A stretch of DNA of 33,351 nt from Salidesulfovibrio brasiliensis JCM 12178 (GCF_001311825.1 NZ_BBCB01000031.1:1-33351), one strand, 5' to 3'; shown: positions 8,394-16,855, counted from the stretch's first letter. Numbers and translations: made by a program. Notes: generated from the letters alone by a model not told the origin.

Positions 8394-9740
8394 TTATGCG
8401 AGACGTTTTGCAAGTGTTCTCTCTGCATAGACCCACGCAATGGCGGCCGAAGTCCAGACAATGCCCAGCACGGACCACCAGATCGCGCTGATGTCGAAGG
8501 AGAGGTGGCGGGTCAGCAGCCAGAACAGGAACGCCGGGGCCGCGGCCTGCCGCCACGCGCCCAGCCAGACCGCGAAGAGCGGTTTCTTCATGCCCTGCAG
8601 GCTTGAGGTGCACACGAAGATGATGACGTAGCCGAACAGAGCCAGCGCGTCGATTCGCAGATACTCGGCCCCGATGCGGACAACGTCCGGGTCGTTGCTG
8701 AAAAAGCGCATGAACGGTGCGGCGAACAGCAGGATGGGCACGGCAGCGGGCAGGGTCAGCATGGCCCCGTACTTGATGGAGCGGTGCATGGACTCCCGGA
8801 TGCGCTCGTAGTGTTTGGCCCCGTGGTTTTGGGCGGCCATGGCCAGCGCGGCCACGTTCAGGCCGATGGAAGGCATGAGGGCCACCTGCTCCACGCGCAT
8901 GGCCACGCCGTACGCGGCCACGGCGGATTTGCCGAAGTCGCTCACGAAGTGGTTGATGACGAACATGCCGATGCCGATGGTCAGGAAGTTCACCGAGGCC
9001 GGGAACCCCTGCCCGGCGATCTGGGCAAAGTGGATGGGCGAGGGGATGAGGTTTCTGCCCCTGCCGGTCTTCAACAGGCCGGTCTTCCGGGCCTTGTAGC
9101 CGAGATACACGACGCCCACGCCCTGCACCGTGACCGTGGCCCACGCCACACCGGCCACGCCCATGGCGGGCATTCCGAAGCCGCCGAAGATGTACCACGG
9201 GTCGAGAATGCAGTTCAGCCCCGCGCCGAGGATGAGGAAGTTGCGGTAGGGCCTGGTGTCGCCTGCCGCCTGCAGGATGGCGTTGAACATGTAGACCATC
9301 AGAAAGAGCGGCGCGCCGATGAAAATCGGGGTCATGTACTCCATGCAGGTGTCGAGGTAGGCCTCGCTTGCACCCATGAACCCGAAGAGCGGCCGGGCCA
9401 TCATGGGCCCGAAGAGCACCAGCAGCAGGCCGATCATGACGCCGAAGGCCACGGCCTGTATCGAAAGAAAGGCGGCCTTGTCGCGCTCTTTTGCGCCGAG
9501 GGCCTCGCCTATGAGCGCGGTGGAGCCTACCGAAATGCCGGACCCGAGGGCGATGACGAGGAAAAAAACCGGCAGCGAGAGCGACAGCGCGGCCTGTGCC
9601 TCGGTGCCGATGCGCCCGGCGAACCACGTATCCACCACGTTGTACATGGTATTGAAGAACAGGCCGATGCTCGCGGGGATGGCCAGATTGCGGATGTGGC
9701 GCGGTATGGAGCCCGTGGTGAGGTCGCCGGTGTTGTTCAT
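8394..9740 (-). CDS. MATE-family multidrug/Na+ antiporter
   Basis: This 448-residue, 12-helix inner-membrane transporter belongs to the MATE (MatE/NorM/DinF) family, which exports cationic compounds in exchange for Na+ or H+. Characteristic stretches include IPASIGLFFNTMYNVVDTWF, ALSLSLPVFFLVIALGSGIS, the AILQAAGDTRPYRNF loop between the two halves, and MPSIGLNVAALAMAAQNHGA. I start at MNNTGDL (9740); the open frame runs further upstream but crosses the divergent trp leader region and is unlikely to be coding. No strong ribosome binding site is visible. The substrate is unknown. Confidence 0.9.
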   Translation of the reverse strand: MNNTGDLTTGSIPRHIRNLAIPASIGLFFNTMYNVVDTWFAGRIGTEAQAALSLSLPVFFLVIALGSGISVGSTALIGEALGAKERDKAAFLSIQAVAFGVMIGLLLVLFGPMMARPLFGFMGASEAYLDTCMEYMTPIFIGAPLFLMVYMFNAILQAAGDTRPYRNFLILGAGLNCILDPWYIFGGFGMPAMGVAGVAWATVTVQGVGVVYLGYKARKTGLLKTGRGRNLIPSPIHFAQIAGQGFPASVNFLTIGIGMFVINHFVSDFGKSAVAAYGVAMRVEQVALMPSIGLNVAALAMAAQNHGAKHYERIRESMHRSIKYGAMLTLPAAVPILLFAAPFMRFFSNDPDVVRIGAEYLRIDALALFGYVIIFVCTSSLQGMKKPLFAVWLGAWRQAAAPAFLFWLLTRHLSFDISAIWWSVLGIVWTSAAIAWVYAERTLAKRLA

Positions 9741-9842
9741 TGTGACAAAGTATCGGGCTGGCGGTGCAGGGGCAAGGACTATAACGCGCTTTTTCCATAT
9801 CGAAACCTCGGATGTGACTTTGGTCGCAATGCGACGATTTTC

Positions 9843-9872
9843 TTGACAAGGCCGCGCCACTTCGCCTAGCTT
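9843..9872 (+). promoter_or_regulatory. Probable trp promoter
   Basis: TTGACA (9843-9848) is a perfect -35 box. It is followed, after 18 nt, by TAGCTT (9867-9872), a weak -10. Transcription would start near 9879-9880, essentially at the ATG of the trp leader peptide, which has no obvious ribosome binding site. It lies between divergent MATE and trpB. Confidence 0.5.
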
Positions 9873-9879
9873 CTTTTCC

Positions 9880-9933
9880 ATGTTGATCGTCGATACTTTT
9901 CTCACCCTCCGCAACTGGTGGTGGCGCTGGTAA
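9880..9933 (+). CDS. trpL: trp operon leader peptide
   Basis: An ATG-initiated frame of 17 codons encodes MLIVDTFLTLRNWWWRW and ends in TAA. Four of its last five codons are TGG (tryptophan), directly before the stop, as in ribosome-mediated trp attenuators. Its 3' end is part of hairpin 1:2 of the attenuator. When charged tRNA-Trp is scarce, ribosomes would stall on these codons. No Shine-Dalgarno sequence is seen, and the predicted transcription start is almost at the ATG, so it may be translated as a leaderless message. Confidence 0.88.
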   Translation: MLIVDTFLTLRNWWWRW

Positions 9934-10026
9934 CAGCGCCGTGGGAGAGTATTGGCCTCCGTCCGAAAGACGAAGAAGTACAGTGAATACCGAAACCGCG
10001 GCAGTGCAGACTGACCGCGGTTTTTT
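9923..10026 (+). promoter_or_regulatory. trp transcription attenuator
   Basis: Three mutually exclusive pairings are visible. Hairpin 1:2 is GGCGCTG (9923-9929) with CAGCGCC (9934-9940), covering Trp codons and the stop. The antiterminator 2:3 pairs 9934-9944 with 9996-10006 (nine of eleven positions, one of them G-U). Terminator 3:4 is AAACCGCGG (9993-10001) with CCGCGGTTT (10015-10023), followed by U (to 10026). This is the classical logic: stalling in the Trp codons frees region 2 to pair with region 3 and lets RNA polymerase continue into trpB. Confidence 0.85.
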
Positions 10027-10068
10027 ATGGTCCAGACACTGCCGGAAGAAGACAAAAGGAGAGGAACC

Positions 10069-11288
10069 ATGACCCAGACCCCGTGCAACGCAGCAGGATT
10101 CTTCGGTGAATACGGCGGACAGTACGTGCCCGAACAGATCGTGCCCATACTGAACACCCTTGCGGAAGCATTCGAAAAGTACCGCAACGATCCCGATTTC
10201 ATCGAAGAATTCCAGTACTACCTGAAACATTTCTCCGGCCGCGAGACGCCACTCTATCACTGCGCCAACCTGAGCGAGAAGCTGGGCGGAGCCAAGATCT
10301 ACCTTAAGCGCGAAGACCTGAACCACCTCGGCGCGCACAAGGTCAACAACACCATCGGCCAGATTCTGCTCGCCAAGCGCATGGGCAAGAAGAAGATCAT
10401 CGCCGAGACTGGCGCGGGCCAGCACGGAGTGGCCACCGCCGCCACCGCCGCCCTGATGGGCATGGAGTGCACCATCACATGGGCGCCGTCGATGTGGAAC
10501 GCCAGAAGCTCAACGTTTTTCGCATGGAGATGCTCGGCGCAAAGGTCATCCCCGCCGAATCCGGCCAGAAGACCCTGAAGGAAGCCGTGGACGAAGCCCT
10601 CGCCGCATGGGTTCAGGACGCCGACAACACGTTCTATCTCCTCGGCTCCGCCGTGGGACCGCACCCGTATCCGCTCATGGTGCGCGAGTTCCAGTCCGTG
10701 GTCGGCCGCGAGGCCAAGAAGCAGGTGCTCGAGGCCGAGGGCCGCCTGCCCGACTACTGCATCGCCTGCGTGGGCGGCGGATCCAACGCCATCGGCATGT
10801 TCTCCGAGTTCATCGGCGACGAGTCCGTGAAGCTGGTGGGCGTGGAACCCTCCGGACGCGGCCTCGATTACGGCCAGCACGCCGCCACCCTCTGCCTCGG
10901 CGAACCCGGCGTCATGCACGGCTTCAACTCCTACATGCTCAAGGACACCGAAGGCGAACCCGCCGAGGTCTACTCCATCTCCGCCGGTTTGGACTACCCC
11001 AGCGTCGGTCCCGAACACTCGCATCTCAAGGACCTCGGTCGCGCCGAGTACGTCCACGCCTCGGACAAGGAAGCCGTGGACGCCTTCTTCGAGCTTTCCC
11101 AGATGGAAGGCATCATCCCGGCACTCGAATCCTCCCACGCGCTGGCACACGCCATGCGCATCGCCCCCGAACTGGACAAGGACACCATCATCGTGGTCAA
11201 CCTCTCCGGCCGCGGCGACAAGGACGTTGCCCAGATCGAACAGATGGTCAGCGAAGGCAAGTTCGAGCTGCCCAAAGTACGCGGTTAA
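10069..11288 (+). CDS. trpB: Tryptophan synthase beta subunit, one apparent frameshift
   Basis: TrpB condenses indole and serine to tryptophan with PLP. The protein (406 residues after repair) has [12 protein letters not shown] at the N-terminus, the PLP lysine in [10 protein letters not shown] (residue 91), [13 protein letters not shown], the phosphate loop [12 protein letters not shown], and the C-terminal NLSGRGDKD. The frame changes near 10476, where 'CTI-MGAVDV' lacks one base; restoring it gives the expected CTIYMG. AGGAGAGG lies just before the ATG at 10069. No trpA or other trp gene is next to it: it is a single gene behind its own attenuator and before its own terminator. It groups with the TrpB1 (TrpA-partner) type by these motifs, which is a judgement by eye. 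Confidence 0.93.
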
Positions 11289-11307
11289 GACGTACTCGAA
11301 CCAAGAT

Positions 11308-11339
11308 AAAGGCCGCTCCTTTCGGGGCGGCCTTTTTTT
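11308..11339 (+). terminator. Terminator of trpB
   Basis: AAAGGCCGCTCC (11308-11319) pairs with GGGGCGGCCTTT (11324-11335), 12 bp with one G-U and loop TTTC, followed by more U to 11339. It begins 20 nt after the trpB stop. Confidence 0.9.
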
Positions 11340-11341
11340 GT

Positions 11342-11540
11342 TTCCGGCGGCCCTTCGGGGAGCAGGGCGCTGCCCTGCGCCCGCTTAAGGGTCATACCCC
11401 TTAAGAAACCCCATCTGCCTTCGGCGTTCGTACTGAAAAGACGTTCCTTTACGCGGTCCGATTCCCCGCCGAAGGCAAGCCAAGAGTTTTTGGAGATTCT
11501 CAAGATCCTTTTTGCCAAAAAGGATCATGAGCCGCCGGAA
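11342..11540. repeat. 199-bp element with nested inverted repeats
   Basis: Perfect outer arms TTCCGGCGGC (11342-11351) and GCCGCCGGAA (11531-11540) enclose four more perfect pairs: GCAGGGC/GCCCTGC (11362-11368, 11372-11378), CTTAAGGG/CCCTTAAG (11384-11391, 11398-11405), GCCTTCGGCG/CGCCGAAGGC (11417-11426, 11467-11476) and GATCCTTTTT/AAAAAGGATC (11504-11513, 11517-11526). No open frame here looks real. It fills the gap between trpB and the lytTR gene and resembles a MITE-like or structured dispersed repeat. Confidence 0.65.
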
Positions 11541-11562
11541 GCAAACACCGAAGGCCCCCGAA

Positions 11563-11632
11563 GGCAAGCCACCCAGCCGGTGCGGGGCTTGCCAAGGCTT
11601 TGTTCTTGTCTTAGGTGTGCTTCGTACACACC
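11563..11632 (+). promoter_or_regulatory. Two hairpins upstream of the LytTR gene
   Basis: GGCAAGCC (11563-11570) pairs with GGCTTGCC (11586-11593), and GGTGTG (11614-11619) pairs with CACACC (11627-11632). The second hairpin ends 17 nt before the LytTR start codon, in the presumed 5' leader. Their roles are unknown. Confidence 0.35.
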
Positions 11633-11649
11633 GTGCGGGAATGATAATC

Positions 11650-12426
11650 ATGACTGAAAGCATACGAACCATACTTGTGGACGATGAGCCTCCGGCACAG
11701 GACGAGTTGCGGTATCTGCTCTCTGCCCATGACGACATCGAAATCGTGGGCACGGCGGACAGCGCGACCGATGCGGTGGAAGCCATCCATGAACTGAGGC
11801 CCGACCTTGTCTTTTTGGATATCGAGATGCCGGGTCGCAACGGGTTTCATGTGCTCAAGGCCATCATGGGCATGGACCGGCCGCTGGTGATTTTTGTGAC
11901 CGCTTTTGACGAGTATGCCATCCGGGCGTTCGAGGAGAACGCGGTGGATTACATCCTGAAGCCCGTGGCAAAGGAGCGGCTGGCCGCCAGCCTCGACAGG
12001 GCGCGCAAGCTGCTTACTCCGGAGGTGGCGCAGGACTCGGAGCAGACTTTGCGGAAGCTGCTGGCGGATGTGGGCATTCAGCCCGGCCTGAAGCGTGTGA
12101 GCGTGGAGGATTCAGGGCGCAACGTGCTGCTCAATCCGCGCGAGGTCGTGTTTTTCACGTACGAGAACCGCCGTGTCTATGCCGGGACCCGCAACGGGCA
12201 ATACCCCTGCGCTTCTGACCTGACGCTGGACAAGCTGGAGGACCGGCTGGGCGGGTTCCCGTTTTTCCGTGCCAACCGTTCGCAGTTGGTCAACCTCGCG
12301 CTGGTCCGAACGTACGCCCCGTGGTTCAACGGCAAGTATGTCCTGACCATGAACGATCGGCAGGAAACCGAAATCACCGTCAGCAAGGCCCGCGTCAGGG
12401 ACTTCAAGGACGCCATAGAGCTGTAG
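11650..12426 (+). CDS. LytTR-family response regulator
   Basis: This 258-residue two-component regulator has an N-terminal receiver domain (about 5-120) with DD at 14-15, phospho-acceptor D57 in LVFLDIEMPG, and the conserved T and K in VTAFDEYA and ILKPV. A C-terminal LytTR DNA-binding domain (about 155-255; GNVLLNPREVVFF-type opening, FFRANRSQLVNL, and the terminal VSKARVRDFK) follows. The next gene is a LytS-type kinase 2 nt downstream and then a CstA/BtsT carrier, the same arrangement of functions as the E. coli BtsS-BtsR-BtsT pyruvate system. I start at 11650; the frame is open upstream, but through a repeat. The ribosome binding site is weak (GGGA). Confidence 0.9.
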   Translation: MTESIRTILVDDEPPAQDELRYLLSAHDDIEIVGTADSATDAVEAIHELRPDLVFLDIEMPGRNGFHVLKAIMGMDRPLVIFVTAFDEYAIRAFEENAVDYILKPVAKERLAASLDRARKLLTPEVAQDSEQTLRKLLADVGIQPGLKRVSVEDSGRNVLLNPREVVFFTYENRRVYAGTRNGQYPCASDLTLDKLEDRLGGFPFFRANRSQLVNLALVRTYAPWFNGKYVLTMNDRQETEITVSKARVRDFKDAIEL

Positions 12427-12428
12427 CC

Positions 12429-14128
12429 ATGGATACGTTCGAGATAATTCTTGCCCTTGCCGAGCGGTTCGGCCTGATGGTGGGCGTGGTCTTTCTGGTC
12501 ATGACCGTCACGCCCGTGCAGCGCATGGACTTCACCCGCGTGGAGTCGCGTTCCCGTACGCTCATGATCATGCTGCTCTTTGGTCTGTTCGGCATCCTCG
12601 GCACGTACACCGGCAACTCGGTCTTTCAGTCCGTTGCAAACCTGCGGGCCATGGTGGTCATTACCGGCGGCCTGTTCGGCGGGCCGGTTGTGGGGCTCGG
12701 GGCCGGGGTCATCGCCGGAGCGCACCGCATTCTCATGGACCTCTCGGGCTTCAGTGCGTGGCCCTGCGGCATTGCCACCGCGCTTGAAGGGCTGGCCGCC
12801 GGGCTGGTGGGCATGTGGCTGCGCGACAGGGCCATGAACTGGCGTATTGCCGCGTCCCTCGCCATTGCGGGCGAGGCCGTGCACATGGGCCTTATTCTCA
12901 TTCTTTCCCGCCCCTTTGACGAGGCCGTGGAGCTGGTGCGGCTCATCGCGCCGCCCATGCTGCTGGTCAACAGCGTCGGGGCCGCGCTTTTTGTGGAGGT
13001 CATCAACATATTCTCCCGCGACAGGGAGCGCCGCGAGTCCCTGCACGCCCAGCTCATCCTCGATATTGCCAACATGTCCGTGAGCTACCTGCGCTCGGGA
13101 CTGAGCAGGCAGTCTGCCGAGCAACCGCCGAGATCATCCACCACCGCGTGGGCGTGGCGGCTGTGGCCATCACCGACGCAAAGAACGTGCTGGCCCATGT
13201 CGGGGCCGGGGCGGACCACCATCTGGCCGGGCGAGAAATCCGCACCAGCGCCACCCGCGAGGTGCTCCGCACGGGCAGGGCGGTCTTCCTGCACAGCGCC
13301 GAGGCCATCGGCTGCAACCATGACGACTGCCCCATGACCTCGGGCGTCATCGTGCCGCTCATGAAAAACGATGAGATCATCGGCACCCTCAAGTTTTACG
13401 GCAGCGCGAAGACCCCGCTCAACGGCACGCTCTTCGAGGTGGCCAAGGGGCTCGGCAATCTTTTTTCAACCCAGCTTGAGCTTGAGGACATTCAGATCAA
13501 CGAGCAGATGCTCGCCCATGCCGAGATCCGTCGTCTTCAGGCCCAGATCAACCCGCATTTTCTGTTCAACTCCCTGAACACCATCACCTCGTTCTGCCGC
13601 TCCAACGCGGAAAAAGCCCGCGAACTGCTGATGGACCTCTCGCTGTATATGCGCCGGAATCTCGACCTCAGCCGGGGCTTCATCCCTCTGAGCGAGGAGA
13701 TGGAACAGGTGCGCTCCTATCTGGCCATTGAAAAGGCCCGGTTCGGCGGCCGCATCGTGGTGGACATGGACATCGACGAGGAGTGTGGTGCGTGGCCCAT
13801 ACCGCCGCTTATCATCCAGCCTCTGGTGGAGAACTCCATCCGCCATGGCCTGTTGGCGCGCAAGCGGGGTGGGCATGTGCGCCTCAGCGCGGTGCGCGAG
13901 GACGACTGCCTTGCCGTGACCGTGGCCGATGACGGGGTGGGCATGGACGAGAAGACCCTTGAAAAAGTGCTCTCCAGAGAGTGCGTGGGGTCGCGGCATG
14001 ACGGCATCGGCATGCGCAACTGCCTGAGTCGCCTAGAGCACATCTACGGCCCGCAATACAGCCCGGAGATTCGCAGCGCCCCGGGCGAGGGGACGAGCAT
14101 CCTGCTGCGTATTCCCGACCGTTCCTGA
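12429..14128 (+). CDS. LytS/BtsS-type sensor histidine kinase, one apparent frameshift
   Basis: After repair this is a 566-residue membrane kinase. The N-terminal 200 residues are a multi-helix 5TMR-LYT sensor (VFLVMTVTPVQ, GNSVFQSVANLRAM, GLGAGVIAGAHRI). It is followed by a GAF domain (about 225-345), a HisKA-type 'His_kinase' motif with LQAQINPHFLFNSLNTI (phospho-histidine about 377), and a HATPase domain (VENSIRHGL, DDGVGMD). The frame changes near 13122, between 'SRQSAEQ' and 'TAEIIHHRVGV', and one added base restores it. It begins 2 nt after the LytTR regulator stop, so both are co-translated. In the known E. coli BtsS, this receptor class binds extracellular pyruvate; for this protein that is only an inference. 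Confidence 0.88.
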
Positions 14129-14154
14129 TCCGCTGGATCATTCGATCCGTTCAT
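14118..14154 (+). promoter_or_regulatory. Possible LytTR half-sites upstream of the carrier gene
   Basis: TCCGTTCAT (14146-14154) fits the published LytTR half-site pattern [TA][AC][CA]GTTN[AG][TG] at every position, and ACCGTTCCT (14118-14126) at all but one. They are direct repeats 28 nt apart, longer than the usual spacing, so binding is speculative. They lie 107-143 nt before the carrier start codon. Confidence 0.25.
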
Positions 14155-14260
14155 TCAGACGCCGGAAAAGACGCTTCAGCCGGAAAGCGTGGAAATGCGC
14201 GGCCCGGTTCCTCTAAGAGGGTTTGACCGCACAGCGGAAAAGCTTTTTTGGAGGATTATC

Positions 14261-15685
14261 GTGTCATTTTTCTTCGGTTGTATCGCGCTGCTCATCGCAG
14301 GCTACTTTGTCTACGGAAAGGTCGTGGACCGGATTTTCGCCCCGGACGGAAACCGCGTCACCCCGGCCATCTCGATGCAGGACGGCATCGACTACATGCC
14401 CATGCCCAAATGGAAGCTGATCTTCATTCAGGTTCTGGACATCGCGGGCATCGGCCCCATCTTCGGCCCCATCCTCGGCGCACTCTACGGCCCGGCAGCC
14501 ATGGTCTGGATCGTGGTGGGCTGCATCTTCGCCGGTGCCGTGCACGACTACTTCAGCGGCATGCTCTCCCTGCGCAACAAGGGCGCGTCCATCCCCGAAG
14601 TGGTGGGCGAGTACCTCGGCATGTCCGCGCGGCAGGTCATGCGCGTCTTCTCCTTCGTGCTGCTGATGCTGGTGGGCGTGGTCTTTGTGCTCAGCCCGGC
14701 CAAGCTGCTCAACGACCTTACCGGCGTGAGCACCGGCCTGCTGGTCGCCGCCATCTTCGGCTACTATTTCCTCGCCACCATCCTGCCCATCGACAAGATC
14801 ATCGGTCGCATCTACCCGCTGCTCGGCGCACTGCTGCTGACCATGACCGTCAGCCTGCTCATCGCCCTGCTGGCCGGAGGCTATGAGCTGCTGCCCAACG
14901 TCGACGTCATGGCCAACGTACACCCCGGCGACAAGCCGCTGTGGCCGCTGCTGTTCATCACGCTCTCCTGCGGGGCCATCTCCGGCTTCCACTCCACGCA
15001 GTCACCCCTCATGGCCCGCTGCGTGACCGATGAGCGTCAGGGCCGCTCCGTGTTCTACGGCGCCATGATTATCGAAGGCATCATCGGCCTGATCTGGTGT
15101 ACCCTCGGCCTGTCCTTCTACAATTCGCCCGAGGCGCTGGCCGCGGTGGTTTCCGCAGGCAGCCCCGCAGCGGTGGTGGCCGAAGTTTCTCACACTCTGC
15201 TCGGCAGCGTGGGCGGCGCATTGGCCATTGCAGCCGTTATCGTTCTGCCCATCACCAGCGGCGACACCGCGTTCCGCTCCACCCGCCTCATCGTTGCCGA
15301 GACCTTCAAGGTCAAGCAGGAGGGCGTTGCAAAGCGTCTCGCCATCGCCGTGCCGCTCTTCGTGATCGGCTACGTCATCTCCACGCAGGACTTCTCCACC
15401 ATCTGGCGCTACTTCGGTTTTGCCAACCAGTGCCTGAGCTCCATGGTGCTCTGGACCGCAGCCGTCTATCTCGCGCAGCGCGCCAAGCTGCACTGGATCG
15501 CCTCGGTCCCCGCGACCTTCATGACCGCCGTGTGCGTGACCTTCATCGTCAACGCCAAGATCGGCTTCAACATGAGCTATGACGTGGCGGTCATCGCTGG
15601 CATCGTCGGCGCGGCCATCGCCTTCGGCGTCTTCATGGTCAAGTTCGTCATTGGCAGAAAGCCCGTGGCCGAGGCTTCCGCATAG
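14261..15685 (+). CDS. cstA: CstA/BtsT-family pyruvate or peptide transporter
   Basis: This 474-residue inner-membrane carrier belongs to the carbon starvation protein CstA family, whose E. coli members BtsT and CstA import pyruvate with protons; CstA was earlier linked to peptides. Signature stretches are DIAGIGPIFGPILGALYGPA, HDYFSGMLSLRNKGASIPEV, TLSCGAISGFHSTQSPLMAR and LPITSGDTAFRSTRL. I use the GTG at 14261, which has GGAGG 6 nt upstream; upstream ATG frames lack this. The protein is shorter than E. coli CstA. Together with the LytTR/LytS genes just upstream, the neighbourhood suggests substrate-induced uptake. Confidence 0.88.
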   Translation: MSFFFGCIALLIAGYFVYGKVVDRIFAPDGNRVTPAISMQDGIDYMPMPKWKLIFIQVLDIAGIGPIFGPILGALYGPAAMVWIVVGCIFAGAVHDYFSGMLSLRNKGASIPEVVGEYLGMSARQVMRVFSFVLLMLVGVVFVLSPAKLLNDLTGVSTGLLVAAIFGYYFLATILPIDKIIGRIYPLLGALLLTMTVSLLIALLAGGYELLPNVDVMANVHPGDKPLWPLLFITLSCGAISGFHSTQSPLMARCVTDERQGRSVFYGAMIIEGIIGLIWCTLGLSFYNSPEALAAVVSAGSPAAVVAEVSHTLLGSVGGALAIAAVIVLPITSGDTAFRSTRLIVAETFKVKQEGVAKRLAIAVPLFVIGYVISTQDFSTIWRYFGFANQCLSSMVLWTAAVYLAQRAKLHWIASVPATFMTAVCVTFIVNAKIGFNMSYDVAVIAGIVGAAIAFGVFMVKFVIGRKPVAEASA

Positions 15686-15722
15686 TCCGGCTGAATAGCA
15701 TATAAGACCCCTCTCCCTCGAA

Positions 15723-15754
15723 AAATGGCCCGCTCCACATGGAGCGGGCCATTT
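15723..15754. terminator. Bidirectional terminator
   Basis: AAATGGCCCGCTCC (15723-15736) and GGAGCGGGCCATTT (15741-15754) form a perfect 14-bp stem with loop ACAT. It lies between the convergent carrier gene and the DUF554 gene and has an A-run before and a short T-run after, so it can serve both strands. Confidence 0.85.
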
Positions 15755-15776
15755 GCCGTTTGCGAAAGATGACGTT

Positions 15777-16474
15777 CTAGAGTGTCTTGAACCAGTCGGC
15801 CAGAACGGTGAGTATGGGGACGAGCGCCAGCGACGGAAGCAGGTTTGCCAGCCGGATTTCCTTGATTTCCAGAAGGATGATGCCGATTCCGGCAATGAGC
15901 AGGCCCCCGGTTGCCGAAAGCTGGTCGATCAGTTGCGGCGAGAGGAAGTCCTGCAGGAAGCTGGAGCCGATGGTGATGGTGCCTGATAAATGAGGACCGG
16001 AATGGCCGAGAACAGCACCCCGGTGCCGAAGGACGAGGCCAGCGCCACGCTGGCGAAGCCGTCGAGGATGGACTTGGTATAGAGGATGGTGGGGTTGTTT
16101 CGGATGCCTTCCTCGATGGAGCCGACAATGGCCATGGCCCCGATGCAGAAGATGAGCGAGGCGGTGATGAGGCCTTCGGTGAACTTGGGATTGGACGAGC
16201 CGATGACCTGTTTCAGGCGGTTGCCGAGGCGTTCGAACAGGGTATCGAGCCGGATGAGTTCGCCGATGATGCCGCCAAGCAGGATGCTGAAGAGGACCAC
16301 GAGGATGTCTTGCGCCTTGAAGGCCATCTTGAAACCGATGAGCAGCACGCAGAGGCCGAGACCCTGAAAGACGATGGTCCGGATTCTCTCGGGGAACCTG
16401 CTGTGGAGCATGCATCCGATGAGCGAGCCTGCGATGATTGCTGCGGCATTGACGAGCGAACCGGTCGGGATCAT
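15777..16474 (-). CDS. DUF554 (YqgA-type) membrane protein, one apparent frameshift
   Basis: The repaired protein has 232 residues and about seven hydrophobic helices: VNAAAIIAGSLIGCML, TIVFQGLGLCVLLIGF, GLITASLIFCIGAMAIVG, SVALASSFGTGVLFSAIPV, GGLLIAGIGIIL and a C-terminal pair. This pattern, with GFKMAF and KSILDGFASVALASS, is that of the DUF554 family, whose transport function is not established. The frame changes near 15983 in a CC run, and one extra base restores 'IYQGTITIGSSFLQDFLS'. It is transcribed away from the tRNA-Leu gene and stops 23 nt from the shared terminator. Confidence 0.85.
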
Positions 16475-16592
16475 TGCGGTATCCTGTGGTTAACGGTGAC
16501 GGGGCAAAAACGGTAGTCCCGGCACCGGTCCGGAGTCAAGCCCGAGAGTCCCGATACCCCCGCACCTTTTTGTACGCCTTAACAGACAATTA

Positions 16593-16622
16593 TTGACAGT
16601 CATGCCCTCTCTTGCCTATGAA
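16593..16622 (+). promoter_or_regulatory. Promoter of tRNA-Leu
   Basis: TTGACA (16593-16598) is followed after 18 nt by TATGAA (16617-16622). Transcription would start near 16629, about 8 nt before the mature tRNA 5' end. The position fits the tRNA gene well. Confidence 0.6.
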
Positions 16623-16636
16623 TACCCACTTCCCGT

Positions 16637-16723
16637 GCCGGGGTGGCGGAATTGGTAGACGCAGCGGACTCAAAATCCGCCGGGCTTCGGCCCTTGAGAG
16701 TTCGAGTCTCTCCCTCGGTACCA
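16637..16723 (+). tRNA. tRNA-Leu (CAA)
   Basis: An 87-nt class II tRNA with a long variable arm. The acceptor stem GCCGGGG (16637-16643) pairs with CCTCGGT (16713-16719), and the 3' CCA (16721-16723) is encoded. The anticodon arm is GCGGA-CTCAAAA-TCCGC, giving anticodon CAA, which reads leucine codon UUG. Its last 20 nt, and the terminator after it, are the left 62-bp repeat of the adjacent island, showing it is the integration target. The gene remains intact. Confidence 0.95.
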
Positions 16724-16765
16724 GAGATAATATAAGCGCTATGGCTGACAGGCCGTAGCGCTTTT
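16704..16765. repeat. Attachment site, left copy (62-bp direct repeat)
   Basis: These 62 bp are identical to 22247-22308. The repeat starts within the T-arm of tRNA-Leu, includes the CCA end and the downstream terminator hairpin, and stops in the U-run. Just outside it the two copies diverge (TTTTATTATT here, TTTTTTGTGTC at the right copy). Confidence 0.93.
16734..16765 (+). terminator. Terminator of tRNA-Leu, left copy
   Basis: AAGCGCTATGGC (16734-16745) pairs with GCCGTAGCGCTT (16752-16763), 12 bp with one G-U, followed by TTTT. It is the left one of two identical copies. Confidence 0.8.
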
Positions 16766-16798
16766 ATTATTACAGCCTGATAGGATGAGCTTTTGCAT

Positions 16799-16826
16799 CC
16801 ACTTTGACCTTTTTGGGTCAAAGTGG
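16799..16826. repeat. Inverted repeat at the island's left end
   Basis: CCACTTTGACC (16799-16809) and GGTCAAAGTGG (16816-16826) form a perfect 11-bp stem with a T-rich loop. The right arm runs into GGTGGGTCAAA (16825-16835), a motif found again at the right end. It may be an integrase or excisionase binding region. Confidence 0.5.
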
Positions 16827-16855
16827 TGGGTCAAAACCTTCATGAGTGTGATAAC

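Noticed and set aside
9740..10202. Upstream extension of the MATE frame by about 150 codons
   Set aside because: It runs antisense through the trp leader, attenuator and trpB start and is unlike any MATE N-terminus.
10440..10500. Programmed frameshifting in trpB
   Set aside because: No slippery site or stimulatory structure, and the same type of break is found in many unrelated genes here.
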